Positions 50,796-59,666 of a stretch of 64,000 nt of DNA are shown here, piece after piece. The stretch is taken from the NCBI RefSeq assembly GCF_011601275.1, contig NZ_JAAOLY010000007.1:1-64000 (forward strand). The letters run 5' to 3'. This stretch comes from Janthinobacterium lividum. GTDB lineage: Bacteria > Pseudomonadota > Gammaproteobacteria > Burkholderiales > Burkholderiaceae_D. Position 1 is the first letter of the stretch. Each line of letters begins with the position of its first letter. Under the pieces are notes generated by a model. It saw nothing but the letters and a program-made list of their open reading frames with translations, made no database searches and had not been told where the DNA came from. The position numbers and the translations under genes are program-made.

Positions 50796-51848
50796 CTAGT
50801 TCGAAAAACGCAGCAGGAAGCTGAACGGCACCATCATCGCGCACGGCTGGCCCGCACAACGGCCCGGCGTATATTTGAGCAGCATCAGCATGGACGCCGC
50901 CAGCTTGCCCGACTCGCTGTCCGGACTTTTCAGCAGGGTCACATTCTGCGCCACGCCATGTTCATCCACGCTGACATTGGCGCGCAATTTGCCCGTGGCC
51001 TCCTTGTACGAAATCAGACGGCCCATGGCACGCGAGATCTCCAGCATGCCTTTCTCCGGATAGGGTGGCACGTCGCCATCCTGTAATACCTTGTAGTACC
51101 GTTTGACAAACGATTGCTGCTCCGGCGTCATCTCGGCATAGGACTTTTCCGGCGGCACCACATACCGCGAGCCCATGACCGGACGGATGTTCGAGCCGAT
51201 CGGCGCGTCCTGCGCCTTGAGGCTGTACAGCGTGGGCGCCTCAGGCTTTTCCGCCTGCGCCGTCAACTGGAAGCTGCCATTGAAGCGGGCCTTCAGCACC
51301 TGCCCGTTGGGATACAGTATCTCGCCGTCGCCGACCGGCTTGCCCTCGTGCCAGGGGCCCCGATAAGCACCGCCCAGCGCGAATGTCATGGTGCCACTGC
51401 CTTCCGGGCCATGGCGCCAGCCGCCCTCATAATGATCGCCGCCGTCATAGACGGCCTTGACGTTGCCGACGGGCTTGCCCTGTTCGAAGTTGGCTTCCAG
51501 CTTATCCCCGTCTTTAAAGATCACCACGCCGGGACCGTGCAGCAGGCCATCCTGGTAGTTCCCTTCATGCAGGCTGCCGTCGGCCCACTGCGCAATGCCC
51601 GCGCCCTCCGGCACGCCTTTGCTCAGCGCGCCCTCATAACGTTCCGTTGCCTTGCCGTCCTTGCTCCACTGCAAAGCACCAGGCCCGCTCGCATAGCCAT
51701 CCTTGCAGGCGCCATTCCAGTACGCCACATGCCCGGCCACCCGTGCGTGCCCGGCAACGCGGCAGTCCGCCTTGCCCGCATAGATGAGGTCAGCGGCACC
51801 GGCGCTGGACGCGCACAGCAAGACGATCAGGGAAAGCGGTTTTTTCAT
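50796..51848 (-). CDS. MORN-repeat protein with TonB-like C-terminal domain
   Basis: A 350-residue secreted protein: signal peptide MKKPLSLIVLLCASSAGA; MORN-like repeats at about residues 60-205 (YEGALSKGVPEGAGIAQWADG, YEGGWRHGPEGSG, YRGPWHEGKPVGDG); then a C-terminal TonB/energy-transducer-like domain (about 260-345, SVDEHGVAQNVTLLKSPDSESG). AAGGAT precedes the ATG. Function unknown; MORN repeats often mediate lipid or protein contacts. Confidence 0.82.
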   Translation of the reverse strand: MKKPLSLIVLLCASSAGAADLIYAGKADCRVAGHARVAGHVAYWNGACKDGYASGPGALQWSKDGKATERYEGALSKGVPEGAGIAQWADGSLHEGNYQDGLLHGPGVVIFKDGDKLEANFEQGKPVGNVKAVYDGGDHYEGGWRHGPEGSGTMTFALGGAYRGPWHEGKPVGDGEILYPNGQVLKARFNGSFQLTAQAEKPEAPTLYSLKAQDAPIGSNIRPVMGSRYVVPPEKSYAEMTPEQQSFVKRYYKVLQDGDVPPYPEKGMLEISRAMGRLISYKEATGKLRANVSVDEHGVAQNVTLLKSPDSESGKLAASMLMLLKYTPGRCAGQPCAMMVPFSFLLRFSN

Positions 51849-51957
51849 ATCATCCTTGCAATATTTTTGATTGCCACAGACTAACATGCCCGAGTTAATG
51901 GAAAATACGCGCATTCTCACGCGGCGCACTGCATTCCATGCTCCTTCGTGTCCAGCC

Positions 51958-52839
51958 TTACAGCTTTTTTTGCAGGAATTCCAGGAAACAGCTGATGCGC
52001 TGCGCCAGCTGCGTGTTGCGGTAGTAGACGGCGTGGATCTGCTGGCGGTAGCCCGTATAGAACGGCTGCAGCACTTTCACCAGGCGGCCGGCGGCGATGT
52101 CGCCCTTCGTCATGAAGTCGGACAGGCAGACGATGCCCTGGTCGTGCAGGGCCAGCTGGCGCAGGGTTTCGCCGCTGGAGGCCGCCAGCGCGGGCACGAT
52201 CTGCAGGCTGTTGCCGGCGTCATGGCGCAGGGGCCAGTTGTTGCCCAGGTCGTACTGGGCAAAGCCCAGCAGCGCGTGGCCGGACAGCGCTTCCGGCGTG
52301 GCCGGTTCACCGTGGCGCGCCAGGTAGGCGGGCGTGGCCAGCACGTGCAGCGGGCTGGAAGTCAAGGCGCGCGCATGCAGGGTCGAGTCGACCAGGGCGC
52401 CGATGCGGATGGCGATATCGGTGCGATGCTCGAGCAGGTCGGCGATCTGGTCGTTGCTGGTCAATTCCAGGCGGATGTCCGGATACATGGCGCGAAATTC
52501 CGCCACGTGCGGCACCACGCTATGGAGCATGAAGGGCGAGGCGGCATCGACGGACAGGCGCCCGGCCGGCTTCTGGCGGCGGATGCGGATCGACTCTTCC
52601 ACGTCTTCCATCGAGGCGAGAATGGCGCGCGCCTTGTCCAGGAACAGCTGCCCTTCTTCCGTCAGCTCCATGCGCCGCGTCGTGCGCGTCAGCAGCGAGG
52701 TGGCCAGCTTGTCTTCCAGCCGCGACAGGGCCCGGCTGACGCCGGACGTGGTTTGTCCCAGGTGCACGGCGGCCGCGCTCAGGGTGCCGCTGTCGATGAC
52801 GGTGACGAAGATTTTCAGGTCGTCCGAATTGATATCCAT
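51958..52839 (-). CDS. LysR-family transcriptional regulator
   Basis: A 293-residue regulator: HTH at residues about 3-62 (LKIFVTVIDSGTLSAAAVHLG, SGVSRALSRLEDKL) and the effector domain (90-293). Its target is not evident: neither neighbour is an obvious LysR-controlled enzyme. Divergent gene is absent on the upstream side, as the hemolysin-III-like gene is on the same strand. Confidence 0.92.
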   Translation of the reverse strand: MDINSDDLKIFVTVIDSGTLSAAAVHLGQTTSGVSRALSRLEDKLATSLLTRTTRRMELTEEGQLFLDKARAILASMEDVEESIRIRRQKPAGRLSVDAASPFMLHSVVPHVAEFRAMYPDIRLELTSNDQIADLLEHRTDIAIRIGALVDSTLHARALTSSPLHVLATPAYLARHGEPATPEALSGHALLGFAQYDLGNNWPLRHDAGNSLQIVPALAASSGETLRQLALHDQGIVCLSDFMTKGDIAAGRLVKVLQPFYTGYRQQIHAVYYRNTQLAQRISCFLEFLQKKL

Positions 52840-52919
52840 TGTTGCCTTATTATTGCCTGCGCTTCACATATCGCGCCATTATAATGGAACCATGGCAACA
52901 GTGAGGGCAAGCAACAACG

Positions 52920-53537
52920 TCAGGCAACGTAGAACAAAATGGCGACAAAATGGCAGCTACTGCCGGCCAGCACGAACAGGTGCCAGATGCCGTGGCCATG
53001 GCGCAGCTTGTGGTCGGTGGCATAGAAAGCGATGCCGCCCGTGTAGCACAGGCCGCCCGCCACCAGCCACAGGAAACCGTTCCACTCGAGCGCCGCCAGC
53101 AGCGGCTTGATGCCGATGACGATCAGCCAGCCCATGGCCACGTAAATCACCAGCGACAGGATGCGCGCGCCTTTCGCGTACACATATTCCTGCACGATGC
53201 CAAACAGGGCCAGGCCCCAGACGACGCCGAACAGCGACCAGCCCCACGGCCCGCGCAGGGTCACCAGCATGAATGGCGTGTAAGTTCCCGCAATGAGCAG
53301 GTAAATGGCGCAGTGGTCGAGCCGCTGCAGCACGGCCTTGGCCTTGCCGCGCACGCTGTGGTACAGGGTGGAAGTCAGGTACAAGGTCAGCAGCATGGCC
53401 GCATACACGCTGCAGCTGACGATTTTCCAGGCGTCGCCCGTGCGGGCCGCCACGACGATCAGGATGACGCCGCCGATGGCCGCCAGCGCGGCGCCCACCG
53501 TATGGGAAATACTGTTGAAGCGTTCGCCGTGGTACAT
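52920..53537 (-). CDS. hemolysin III / PAQR-family membrane protein
   Basis: A 205-residue protein with seven predicted helices; PAQR motifs are present: NSISHTVGAALAAIGG, TSTLYHSV, RLDHCAIYLLIAGTYTPF and HLFVLAGSSCHFVAI. The family includes hydrolases and sensors; the name hemolysin III is historical. Stand-alone and followed by the LysR gene. Confidence 0.92.
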   Translation of the reverse strand: MYHGERFNSISHTVGAALAAIGGVILIVVAARTGDAWKIVSCSVYAAMLLTLYLTSTLYHSVRGKAKAVLQRLDHCAIYLLIAGTYTPFMLVTLRGPWGWSLFGVVWGLALFGIVQEYVYAKGARILSLVIYVAMGWLIVIGIKPLLAALEWNGFLWLVAGGLCYTGGIAFYATDHKLRHGHGIWHLFVLAGSSCHFVAILFYVA

Positions 53538-53574
53538 AGCTTAATACCGCTTTGCCAAGACACAGCAGGTATCC

Positions 53575-53615
53575 GGGGTCAGACCCGTCGGGACTCGGCG
53601 TCCCCGTCCGACCCC
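53575..53615. repeat. REP-like palindrome
   Basis: GGGGTCAGAC (53575-53584) and GTCCGACCCC (53606-53615) pair with one wobble. Such GGGGTCAGAC elements recur in Oxalobacteraceae genomes. It lies between the hemolysin-III-like and NYN genes. Confidence 0.55.
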
Positions 53616-53638
53616 AGCCCTTGCGTTGGGGGCGTCAA

Positions 53639-55120
53639 TCAAGCCTCTTCCGCCTTCTTGCGCGCGGGACGGCGCGCCGGTGTCTTGCGCGGCGCCTTGG
53701 CTGGCTTGTCTTCCGCTACAGGCGCGGTTTCCACCGGCGCAGCCTCAATCACTTCGGCTACGACGTCGACCGCCTTCTTGGCCGGCTTCTTCGCCGCTGC
53801 CGCCTTGCGGGCCGGCGTGCGCGGCTTGGCCTTCGGCTTGGCTTCGGCGACGGCTTCCACGATCGCTTCAACTACCGGCTCAGGCATGGCTTCCACCACC
53901 GGCGCCACCTCGACTTCGACCACTTCGGCGCGCGCTTCGCGGGCGCCATCGCCATTCTTGCGGCCGCCGCGGCCGTTGCGGCGCGAACCGCGCTTGGCGT
54001 TGCCTTCTTCGGCCATTATTTCCACAACCTCGGCTACCTCGTGCTGTACTTCCGGTTGCGGCGCCGGCGCATACTGCTCGACGACGACGGCTTCGGCGTC
54101 GGCCACAGGCACGAAGGCCTGTGGCGCGGACTCGCCGCGGCGCTGTTCGTTCTGCTTGCGGCCGCCACGGCCATTGCGGCGCGAATCGCGGCGGCTGCCG
54201 CCTTCGCGCTGATTGCCCTCTTCCGCCGCCACGCCGGACTCGCCGGTGACGATGGCTTCGCTGGCGACTTCCCCGTTCACGGGCGCGGCGACAGGCACCA
54301 GGCCGCTGCTGCGATACACATAGGCGCCCGATTTTTCATCGCGGCCAAATTCCAGCAAGCCGCGCGTCTGCGCTTCTTCCAGCAGATTGCCGAAGGTGCG
54401 GAAACCATAGTACGACTCGCTGAAGTCCGGCTTGCGGCGCTTGATCGCTTCTTTCAGCATCGAGGCCCAGATCTTGCCGCTGTCGCCGCGTTCCGAGACC
54501 AGCGCGTCGAAGGTGGCAACGGCCATCTCGATCGCTTCCGTCTTGCGCGACTCGTATTTTTCCTTGCGGCGCACTTCTTCGTCGGGCGAACGCTTGGCCG
54601 CCGGAGTTTCGCGCGCGTCGCGCTTGGCGGCCGTGCGGCGGCTCTCGCGCACGAGGTCATCGTAGAAAATGAATTCGTCGCAGTTGGCCACCAGCAGGTC
54701 GGAGGTCGACTGCTTGACGCCCACGCCGATCACCTGCTTGGCGTTTTCGCGCAGTTTCGACACGAGGGGCGAAAAGTCGGAATCGCCGCTGATGATGACG
54801 AAGGTGTTGACGTGGGCCTTGGTGTAGCACAGGTCCAGCGCATCGACCACGAGGCGGATGTCGGCCGAATTCTTGCCGGACTGGCGCACATGGGGAATTT
54901 CGATCAGTTCGAAGTTCGCCTCATGCATGGTGCCCTTGAAACTTTTATAACGGTCCCAGTCGCAATATGCCTTCTTGACAACAATACTGCCTTTGAGCAG
55001 CAAGCGTTCGAGGATGGGCTTGATATCGAATTTTTCGTAATTTGCATCTCGCACGCCGAGCGCGACGTTCTCGAAGTCGCAAAACACGGCCATGCTGAGG
55101 TTTTCTGGGGATGACGCCAT
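53639..55120 (-). CDS. NYN-domain protein with LOTUS-like and R/G-rich tail
   Basis: A 493-residue protein. The NYN (PIN-like) nuclease domain occupies 1-150 with acidic residues D15, D87, D113 and D115 (FCDFENVALG, SADIRLVV, ISGDSDFSPL). A LOTUS/OST-HTH-like domain lies at about 200-270 (KIWASMLKEAIKRRKPDFSES). The tail (about 290-493) has Arg/Gly-rich RRNGRGGRK repeats, acidic stretches and Lys/Ala/Pro repeats. It probably binds and cuts RNA. The two acidic-tail RGG-like copies are unusual. Confidence 0.85.
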   Translation of the reverse strand: MASSPENLSMAVFCDFENVALGVRDANYEKFDIKPILERLLLKGSIVVKKAYCDWDRYKSFKGTMHEANFELIEIPHVRQSGKNSADIRLVVDALDLCYTKAHVNTFVIISGDSDFSPLVSKLRENAKQVIGVGVKQSTSDLLVANCDEFIFYDDLVRESRRTAAKRDARETPAAKRSPDEEVRRKEKYESRKTEAIEMAVATFDALVSERGDSGKIWASMLKEAIKRRKPDFSESYYGFRTFGNLLEEAQTRGLLEFGRDEKSGAYVYRSSGLVPVAAPVNGEVASEAIVTGESGVAAEEGNQREGGSRRDSRRNGRGGRKQNEQRRGESAPQAFVPVADAEAVVVEQYAPAPQPEVQHEVAEVVEIMAEEGNAKRGSRRNGRGGRKNGDGAREARAEVVEVEVAPVVEAMPEPVVEAIVEAVAEAKPKAKPRTPARKAAAAKKPAKKAVDVVAEVIEAAPVETAPVAEDKPAKAPRKTPARRPARKKAEEA

Positions 55121-55231
55121 AAGGGTGAATTCTCGCTGATGATAAGGGCGGACGGGAAGCGCAACGCCTCCCTTTTCGCCTAGTATATTCGCCCATCCCC
55201 CGTTTCGGCGACAACTATCGTGCGCGGGGGC

Positions 55232-56407
55232 CTATTGCGCGCCGCCGGCGGCGCTCGCGCTGGCGCCGGCGACGGGCCAGACAACGCTTTCATCGACCGA
55301 ATACAGCTGGCATGGCAGGCTGCTGCTGCGCTGGCACGAAGCGAGTGCGCGCACATCGGGGCTTTCGCCCTCCTCGGCCCAGCCCCAGGCGCCGCTGGCC
55401 GACAAGGCAAAGGCGCGCGGCGCGGTTTTCTCCAGGAAGACGCGATAGGCCGCGCGGCCCTGCTCTTCCAGGTAAGGCACGGCGGCGATATCGTCCTGCG
55501 GCGCGAAATGCGTGGCGGGCGGCGACGGCGCATCGGCCACGCGGTAGACCTGGCGCACCGGCATGCCGATTTTTTGCAGGAAGCGTTCGGTGGCGGGCAG
55601 CCACACGGCCACTCCATCGCGGCTGCCCAGGGTCAGGTGGGCGTCGCGCTTGAAAGGGCCATAGGCGACCAGTTGCGCCTGGCCGCCGGAGCCCGTAAAC
55701 GAGCGAAACAGGCGCTGCGCCAGGGCCGGCCCGAAATAGGAATCGTTGGCGCCATACAGCCACAGGCTGGGAATGTGATTGTAGGCGCCCAGGGTGGCGA
55801 AGGTCTTGGCCAGCGCCCCTTGCCAGTCGCAGCCGGGCATGTCGACGCGTAAGCCGCCGGAAAAATTGAGCACGCCCCGTACGCCGGGCACCACCCGGGT
55901 GGCCAGCGCCAGCGCCGCGAGGCCGCCATACGACTGCCCTGCGACGACGATGCGCTGCGGGTCGACCCAGCTCTGGCGGCGCGCATACGCGAGCGCGGCC
56001 AGCATGTCGCGCGCCTGGCCCTGGGCGTTGCCCAGCATGTCGCAGCCGAAATCGCGGTAGGCGCCCGTGGAACGGGCAAAGCCGGCGCGCATGGGCAGCA
56101 TCACCGCATAGCCGCGGCGCACGAATTCGGTGGCCATATAGATAAAGCGCTCGCGCTGCTGCAGCCGGGCCGGGCCGGCCTGCTTGCCATGATTCATCAG
56201 CAACAAGGGGAACGGGCCGGGGCCGGCGGGGCGGAACACCGTCGTTTCCAGCGCCTCGCGCAAGCCGTCGCCGGCCGGCACCATGATGACTTGCTCGTTC
56301 AGGCGCGCATCGAGCGGCAGCGGCGAGTGGGCAAGCTGGGCTTTCAGGGGCAGGCAAGGCAGACTGAGCAGCAAACCCAGGGAAATAGGGCGAAGCAGGT
56401 GAAAAAT
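55232..56407 (-). CDS. secreted alpha/beta-hydrolase, unusual start
   Basis: A 391-residue serine hydrolase of the dienelactone/acyl-peptidase type: signal peptide (FHLLRPISLGLLLSLPCLP), MNHGKQ oxyanion loop, nucleophile in VAGQSYGG, and a C-terminal tail with paired cysteines (ASCQRSSSLPCQ). There is no ATG, GTG or TTG where the signal peptide begins; an ATT at 56405-56407 has GGAG 5 bases upstream. The frame continues upstream as the antisense of the flagellar-like gene. Function is inferred from fold; substrate is unknown. Confidence 0.7.
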   Translation of the reverse strand: MFHLLRPISLGLLLSLPCLPLKAQLAHSPLPLDARLNEQVIMVPAGDGLREALETTVFRPAGPGPFPLLLMNHGKQAGPARLQQRERFIYMATEFVRRGYAVMLPMRAGFARSTGAYRDFGCDMLGNAQGQARDMLAALAYARRQSWVDPQRIVVAGQSYGGLAALALATRVVPGVRGVLNFSGGLRVDMPGCDWQGALAKTFATLGAYNHIPSLWLYGANDSYFGPALAQRLFRSFTGSGGQAQLVAYGPFKRDAHLTLGSRDGVAVWLPATERFLQKIGMPVRQVYRVADAPSPPATHFAPQDDIAAVPYLEEQGRAAYRVFLEKTAPRAFALSASGAWGWAEEGESPDVRALASCQRSSSLPCQLYSVDESVVWPVAGASASAAGGAQ

Positions 56408-56587
56408 GGCGGACTCCGTGGATGACTTCCCTGCCAGTCTAGACAGTGAAATGCCACAGGACAATATAAAAAAATTACGTGACGCACATATTTTTTGCGG
56501 CAACCACTTGCGGAAAAAATGTTGCCTTGCACCACCACACTTTTTTCGCTGACGGGAGTAAACTGGGCGCCTACTGAAGGAGTTGCC

Positions 56588-56959
56588 ATGTCCATATCCG
56601 CCCTCACCACCGGTACCTCGGGGCTGACCGCCAACCAGCGCGCGCTGGATGTGGCCGCCAACAATATCGCCAATGCGAATACGCCGGGCTTCCAGCCGCA
56701 GCAAGCCCAGTTCCAGGAAAGCAGCCCGGCCGGCACGGGCGTCACCCTCTCCGTCGAAGGGCGCAAGCTGGCCGCCAGCGAAAGCGTCAGCGGGGCCAAT
56801 GCGAATGCGGCCAAGGCGGCGGAAAGCCGTCCGAACGGCGTGGGCCTGGCGTCCGAACTGACGGATAACCTCGTCTACAAGGCCGGTTTCAACCTGTCGG
56901 CGAATGTCGTCAAGGCAGCCGACCAGGCCCTGGGCAGCCTGATTGACGTCAAGACCTGA
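56588..56959 (+). CDS. FlgC-like flagellar rod-domain protein
   Basis: A 123-residue protein with the flagellar rod N-terminal signature (SISALTTGTSGLTANQRALD, AANNIANANTPGF) and the C-terminal rod-type helix (VYKAGFNLSANVVKAADQAL). It is shorter than FlgC (about 135) and sits far from other flagellar genes, so it may be a minor or degenerate rod paralogue. GAAGGAG precedes the ATG. Its end overlaps the convergent TetR gene by 11 bases. Confidence 0.8.
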   Translation: MSISALTTGTSGLTANQRALDVAANNIANANTPGFQPQQAQFQESSPAGTGVTLSVEGRKLAASESVSGANANAAKAAESRPNGVGLASELTDNLVYKAGFNLSANVVKAADQALGSLIDVKT

Positions 56960-57584
56960 CCGCAGCGACTATCGGCAAGATAGTCTGGTTTTTCATTTCC
57001 AGCACCAAAGGCGCCATCGCCGGCGTGATCAGCGCCAGCAGCCGTTCGGCCGGAATGCCGTCGCGCGCCTGCACCGACAGGCCATGCAGCAAGGCCGCAT
57101 AGTAATCGCCCAGCGCCTGCACGTCCGCCTCCCCTTTTAATTCTCCCGCCAGCTGCGCCGCGCGCAGGCGCTCGATGACGGCTTGCGTGCGTGCGCGGCG
57201 GTGCTGCGCCAGCCAGTCGGCGATGCCCGCGTTTTCCGCGCTCGTGTTCGTGGCGGCCGTGACCACCATGCAGCCTTGCGGCTGGCCGCTGCGCGTGTAC
57301 AGCAGCACGGCTTCTTCCAGCATGCGCGCCACGGCGTCGCGCACATTCAGGCTGGCCGCCAGCGCATGCACGGCAAACGCGCCTTCGCCCGTTTCATACA
57401 ATTCCACGGCTTCGCGGAACAGCTGCTCCTTCGAGCCGAACGCCGCATAGATGCGCGCCGAGGCGATGCCCAGCGCCGCCACCAGGTCGGCCATCGATAC
57501 GCCCTCGTAGCCGCGCGTCCAGAATGCGTCGCGCGCTTTTGCCAGCGCCAGCGCGCGGTCAAATTCCCTCGGTCTTCCTGCCAT
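56949..57584 (-). CDS. TetR/AcrR-family regulator
   Basis: A 211-residue repressor: HTH at about 8-55 (AFWTRGYEGVSMADLVAALG, SARIYAAFGSKEQLF) and a C-terminal ligand domain. Start at MAGRPREF (57584) is favoured by AGAGG six bases upstream. It is divergent from the isomerase/hydrolase operon, and a 16-base palindrome (57695-57710) lies in their spacer. Confidence 0.88.
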   Translation of the reverse strand: MAGRPREFDRALALAKARDAFWTRGYEGVSMADLVAALGIASARIYAAFGSKEQLFREAVELYETGEGAFAVHALAASLNVRDAVARMLEEAVLLYTRSGQPQGCMVVTAATNTSAENAGIADWLAQHRRARTQAVIERLRAAQLAGELKGEADVQALGDYYAALLHGLSVQARDGIPAERLLALITPAMAPLVLEMKNQTILPIVAAVRS

Positions 57585-57694
57585 TTTCATCCTCTGCTTG
57601 CAAACTGGCGGCCAGTATAACGCCTGGCGTCGACGGCGCGTTCGCCAATTATTTTGCATGACCGCCTTGACCGAACAGAAAATTTCGCCTATTC

Positions 57695-57710
57695 TTTGTC
57701 GATCGACAAA
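57695..57710. promoter_or_regulatory. 16-base palindrome, TetR operator candidate
   Basis: TTTGTCGATCGACAAA is a perfect palindrome 15 bases before the isomerase ATG, within the divergent promoter region of the TetR gene. Position and symmetry fit a TetR operator. Confidence 0.6.
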
Positions 57711-57724
57711 CAATAGGAGCCGAT

Positions 57725-58786
57725 ATGAAAACCATCCAAGGACCGAGCCTGCACCTGGCCCAATTCGCCGCCGACACGGCGCCCTTCAACACCCTGCCCG
57801 CCATCGCCGAGTGGGCGGCCGGCATGGGCTTCAAGGCCCTGCAGATTCCTGCCTGGGATGCGCGCCTGTTCGACGTGGCGCAGGCCGCGCACAGCCAGCA
57901 ATACTGCGACGACCTGGTCGCCATGCTGGCGGGCCATGGCCTCGTCATCAGCGAACTGACGACGCACATCCTCGGCCAGCTGGTGGCCGTGCACCCGGCC
58001 TACGACGCGCTGTGCGACAGCTTCGCGCCGGCACACCTGCACGGCCAGCCAGAAGCGCGCACGGCGTGGGCCATCGAGCAAGTCAAGCTGGCGGCCATGG
58101 CCTCGAAACGCCTGGGCCTCACCGACATGGGCACGTTTTCCGGCTCGTTCGCCTGGCCCTACCTGTTCCCGTTCCCGCAGCGCCCGCCCGGCCTGATCGA
58201 GACGGCCTTCGACGAACTGGCGCGCCGCTGGCTGCCCATCCTTGACGTGTGCGAGGAACAGGGCGTCAACCTGTGCTACGAAATCCACCCGAGCGAAGAC
58301 CTGCATGACGGCATCAGCTTCGAGATGTTTTATGAGCGCGTGGGCCGCCACCCGCGCTGCAAGATGCTGTTCGACCCCAGCCACTTCGTGCTGCAGCAGT
58401 TGAACTACCTGGAATTCATCGACATCTACAAGGACCACATCCGCATGTTCCATGTGAAGGATGCGGAGTTCAATCCGACGGGGCGGCAAGGCATCTACGG
58501 CGGCTACCAGTCGTGGGAAAACCGCACCGGGCGTTTCCGTTCGCTGGGCGACGGCCAGGTCGATTTCAAGGCGATCTTCTCGAAGATGGCGCAAAACGAC
58601 TACGCGGGCTGGGCCACCCTGGAATGGGAATGCTGCCTGAAGGACCAGGAAACGGGTGCGCGCGAAGGCGTGGCTTTCATCAATGCCCACATCATTCCCG
58701 TCACGGACAAAATCTTCGACGACTTCGCCGGCGCCCCCGTCAGCGCGCAACAGATCCATCAATTGCTGGGCATCCAGCACAACTAA
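57725..58786 (+). CDS. sugar phosphate isomerase/epimerase family protein
   Basis: A 353-residue TIM-barrel protein of the xylose-isomerase-like superfamily. Motifs: EIHPSEDLHDG, FDPSHFVLQQLNY, IRMFHVKDAEF and TLEWECC, with metal ligands E, D, H and E. Typical roles are in sugar or inositol catabolism, but the substrate is unknown. AGGAG precedes the ATG. First gene of a three-gene operon under the TetR regulator. Confidence 0.88.
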   Translation: MKTIQGPSLHLAQFAADTAPFNTLPAIAEWAAGMGFKALQIPAWDARLFDVAQAAHSQQYCDDLVAMLAGHGLVISELTTHILGQLVAVHPAYDALCDSFAPAHLHGQPEARTAWAIEQVKLAAMASKRLGLTDMGTFSGSFAWPYLFPFPQRPPGLIETAFDELARRWLPILDVCEEQGVNLCYEIHPSEDLHDGISFEMFYERVGRHPRCKMLFDPSHFVLQQLNYLEFIDIYKDHIRMFHVKDAEFNPTGRQGIYGGYQSWENRTGRFRSLGDGQVDFKAIFSKMAQNDYAGWATLEWECCLKDQETGAREGVAFINAHIIPVTDKIFDDFAGAPVSAQQIHQLLGIQHN

Positions 58787-58799
58787 TCAGGGAAACACC

Positions 58800-59666
58800 A
58801 TGAACGAATTTACACATGATTACGTGCGCATCGATGGCCAGCGCCTGCATTGCGTCATCGCCGGCGCAGGCAAACCCGTGCTGCTGATCCCCGGCTGGCC
58901 GCAAACCTGGTATGCGTGGCGCCACGTGATGGCGGCACTGGCGGCCAACGGCTACCAGGCCATCGCCATCGACCCGCCCGGCAGCGGCCACTCCGACCGC
59001 CCGGCCGGCGGCTACGACACGGGCGCCGTGGCGACTACCCTGCACCGCGCCATGCTGGCCCTGGGCCATGCGCAGTACGATGTCGTCGGCCACGACATCG
59101 GCATGTGGGTCGGCTATGCGCTGGCCAGCGATTTTCCGCAGGCAGTGACGAAACTGGCGCTGACGGAAGCCGTCATTCCCGGCCTGGCGCCGGCGCCGCC
59201 GATTTTTGTCGCGCCGTCGGACAATATCTTCCTGTGGCACTTCATGTTCAACCAGGTGCTCGATTTGCCGGAAATGCTCACGGCAGGCAAGGAGCGCGAA
59301 TACATCCGCTTCATCTTCGACCGCTGGTCGTACCGCCGCGACAAGGTGGCCGTCGACGTGTATGCGGACGCGTACGCCACGCCGGGCGCCCTGCGCGCCG
59401 GTTTCGCCTACTACCGCGCCATCCCCGAAACCATCCGGCAAAACCTCGAGCGGGCGAAAAACAGCCTGGCCATGCCTGTGCTGGCCATCGGCGCCGACCA
59501 CGCGACCAACGACGCGCCCCTGCTGACCATGCAGGGCAAGGCGGACAATTTGCAAGGCGCCATCGTCGCCGAATGCGGCCACTTCATCATGGAAGAACAG
59601 CCGGAAGCGTTCATCGCCCATCTGCTGCCGTTCCTGGCCGGAGAAAAGTCAGGAAACAACGCGTGA
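58800..59666 (+). CDS. alpha/beta-hydrolase, epoxide-hydrolase/dehalogenase type
   Basis: A 288-residue enzyme. The nucleophile elbow GHDIGMW has Asp instead of Ser, as in epoxide hydrolases and haloalkane/fluoroacetate dehalogenases; PGWPQTWYAW is the oxyanion region, and a distal His sits in CGHFIMEE. It follows the isomerase by 13 bases. Its stop overlaps the next gene start (GTGA). Substrate unknown. Confidence 0.88.
   Translation: MNEFTHDYVRIDGQRLHCVIAGAGKPVLLIPGWPQTWYAWRHVMAALAANGYQAIAIDPPGSGHSDRPAGGYDTGAVATTLHRAMLALGHAQYDVVGHDIGMWVGYALASDFPQAVTKLALTEAVIPGLAPAPPIFVAPSDNIFLWHFMFNQVLDLPEMLTAGKEREYIRFIFDRWSYRRDKVAVDVYADAYATPGALRAGFAYYRAIPETIRQNLERAKNSLAMPVLAIGADHATNDAPLLTMQGKADNLQGAIVAECGHFIMEEQPEAFIAHLLPFLAGEKSGNNA

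Noticed and set aside
55232-56704. A 490-residue start for the hydrolase at 56704
   Set aside because: The first 99 codons are antisense to the FlgC-like gene and its promoter, with no family similarity; the signal peptide begins near 56407.
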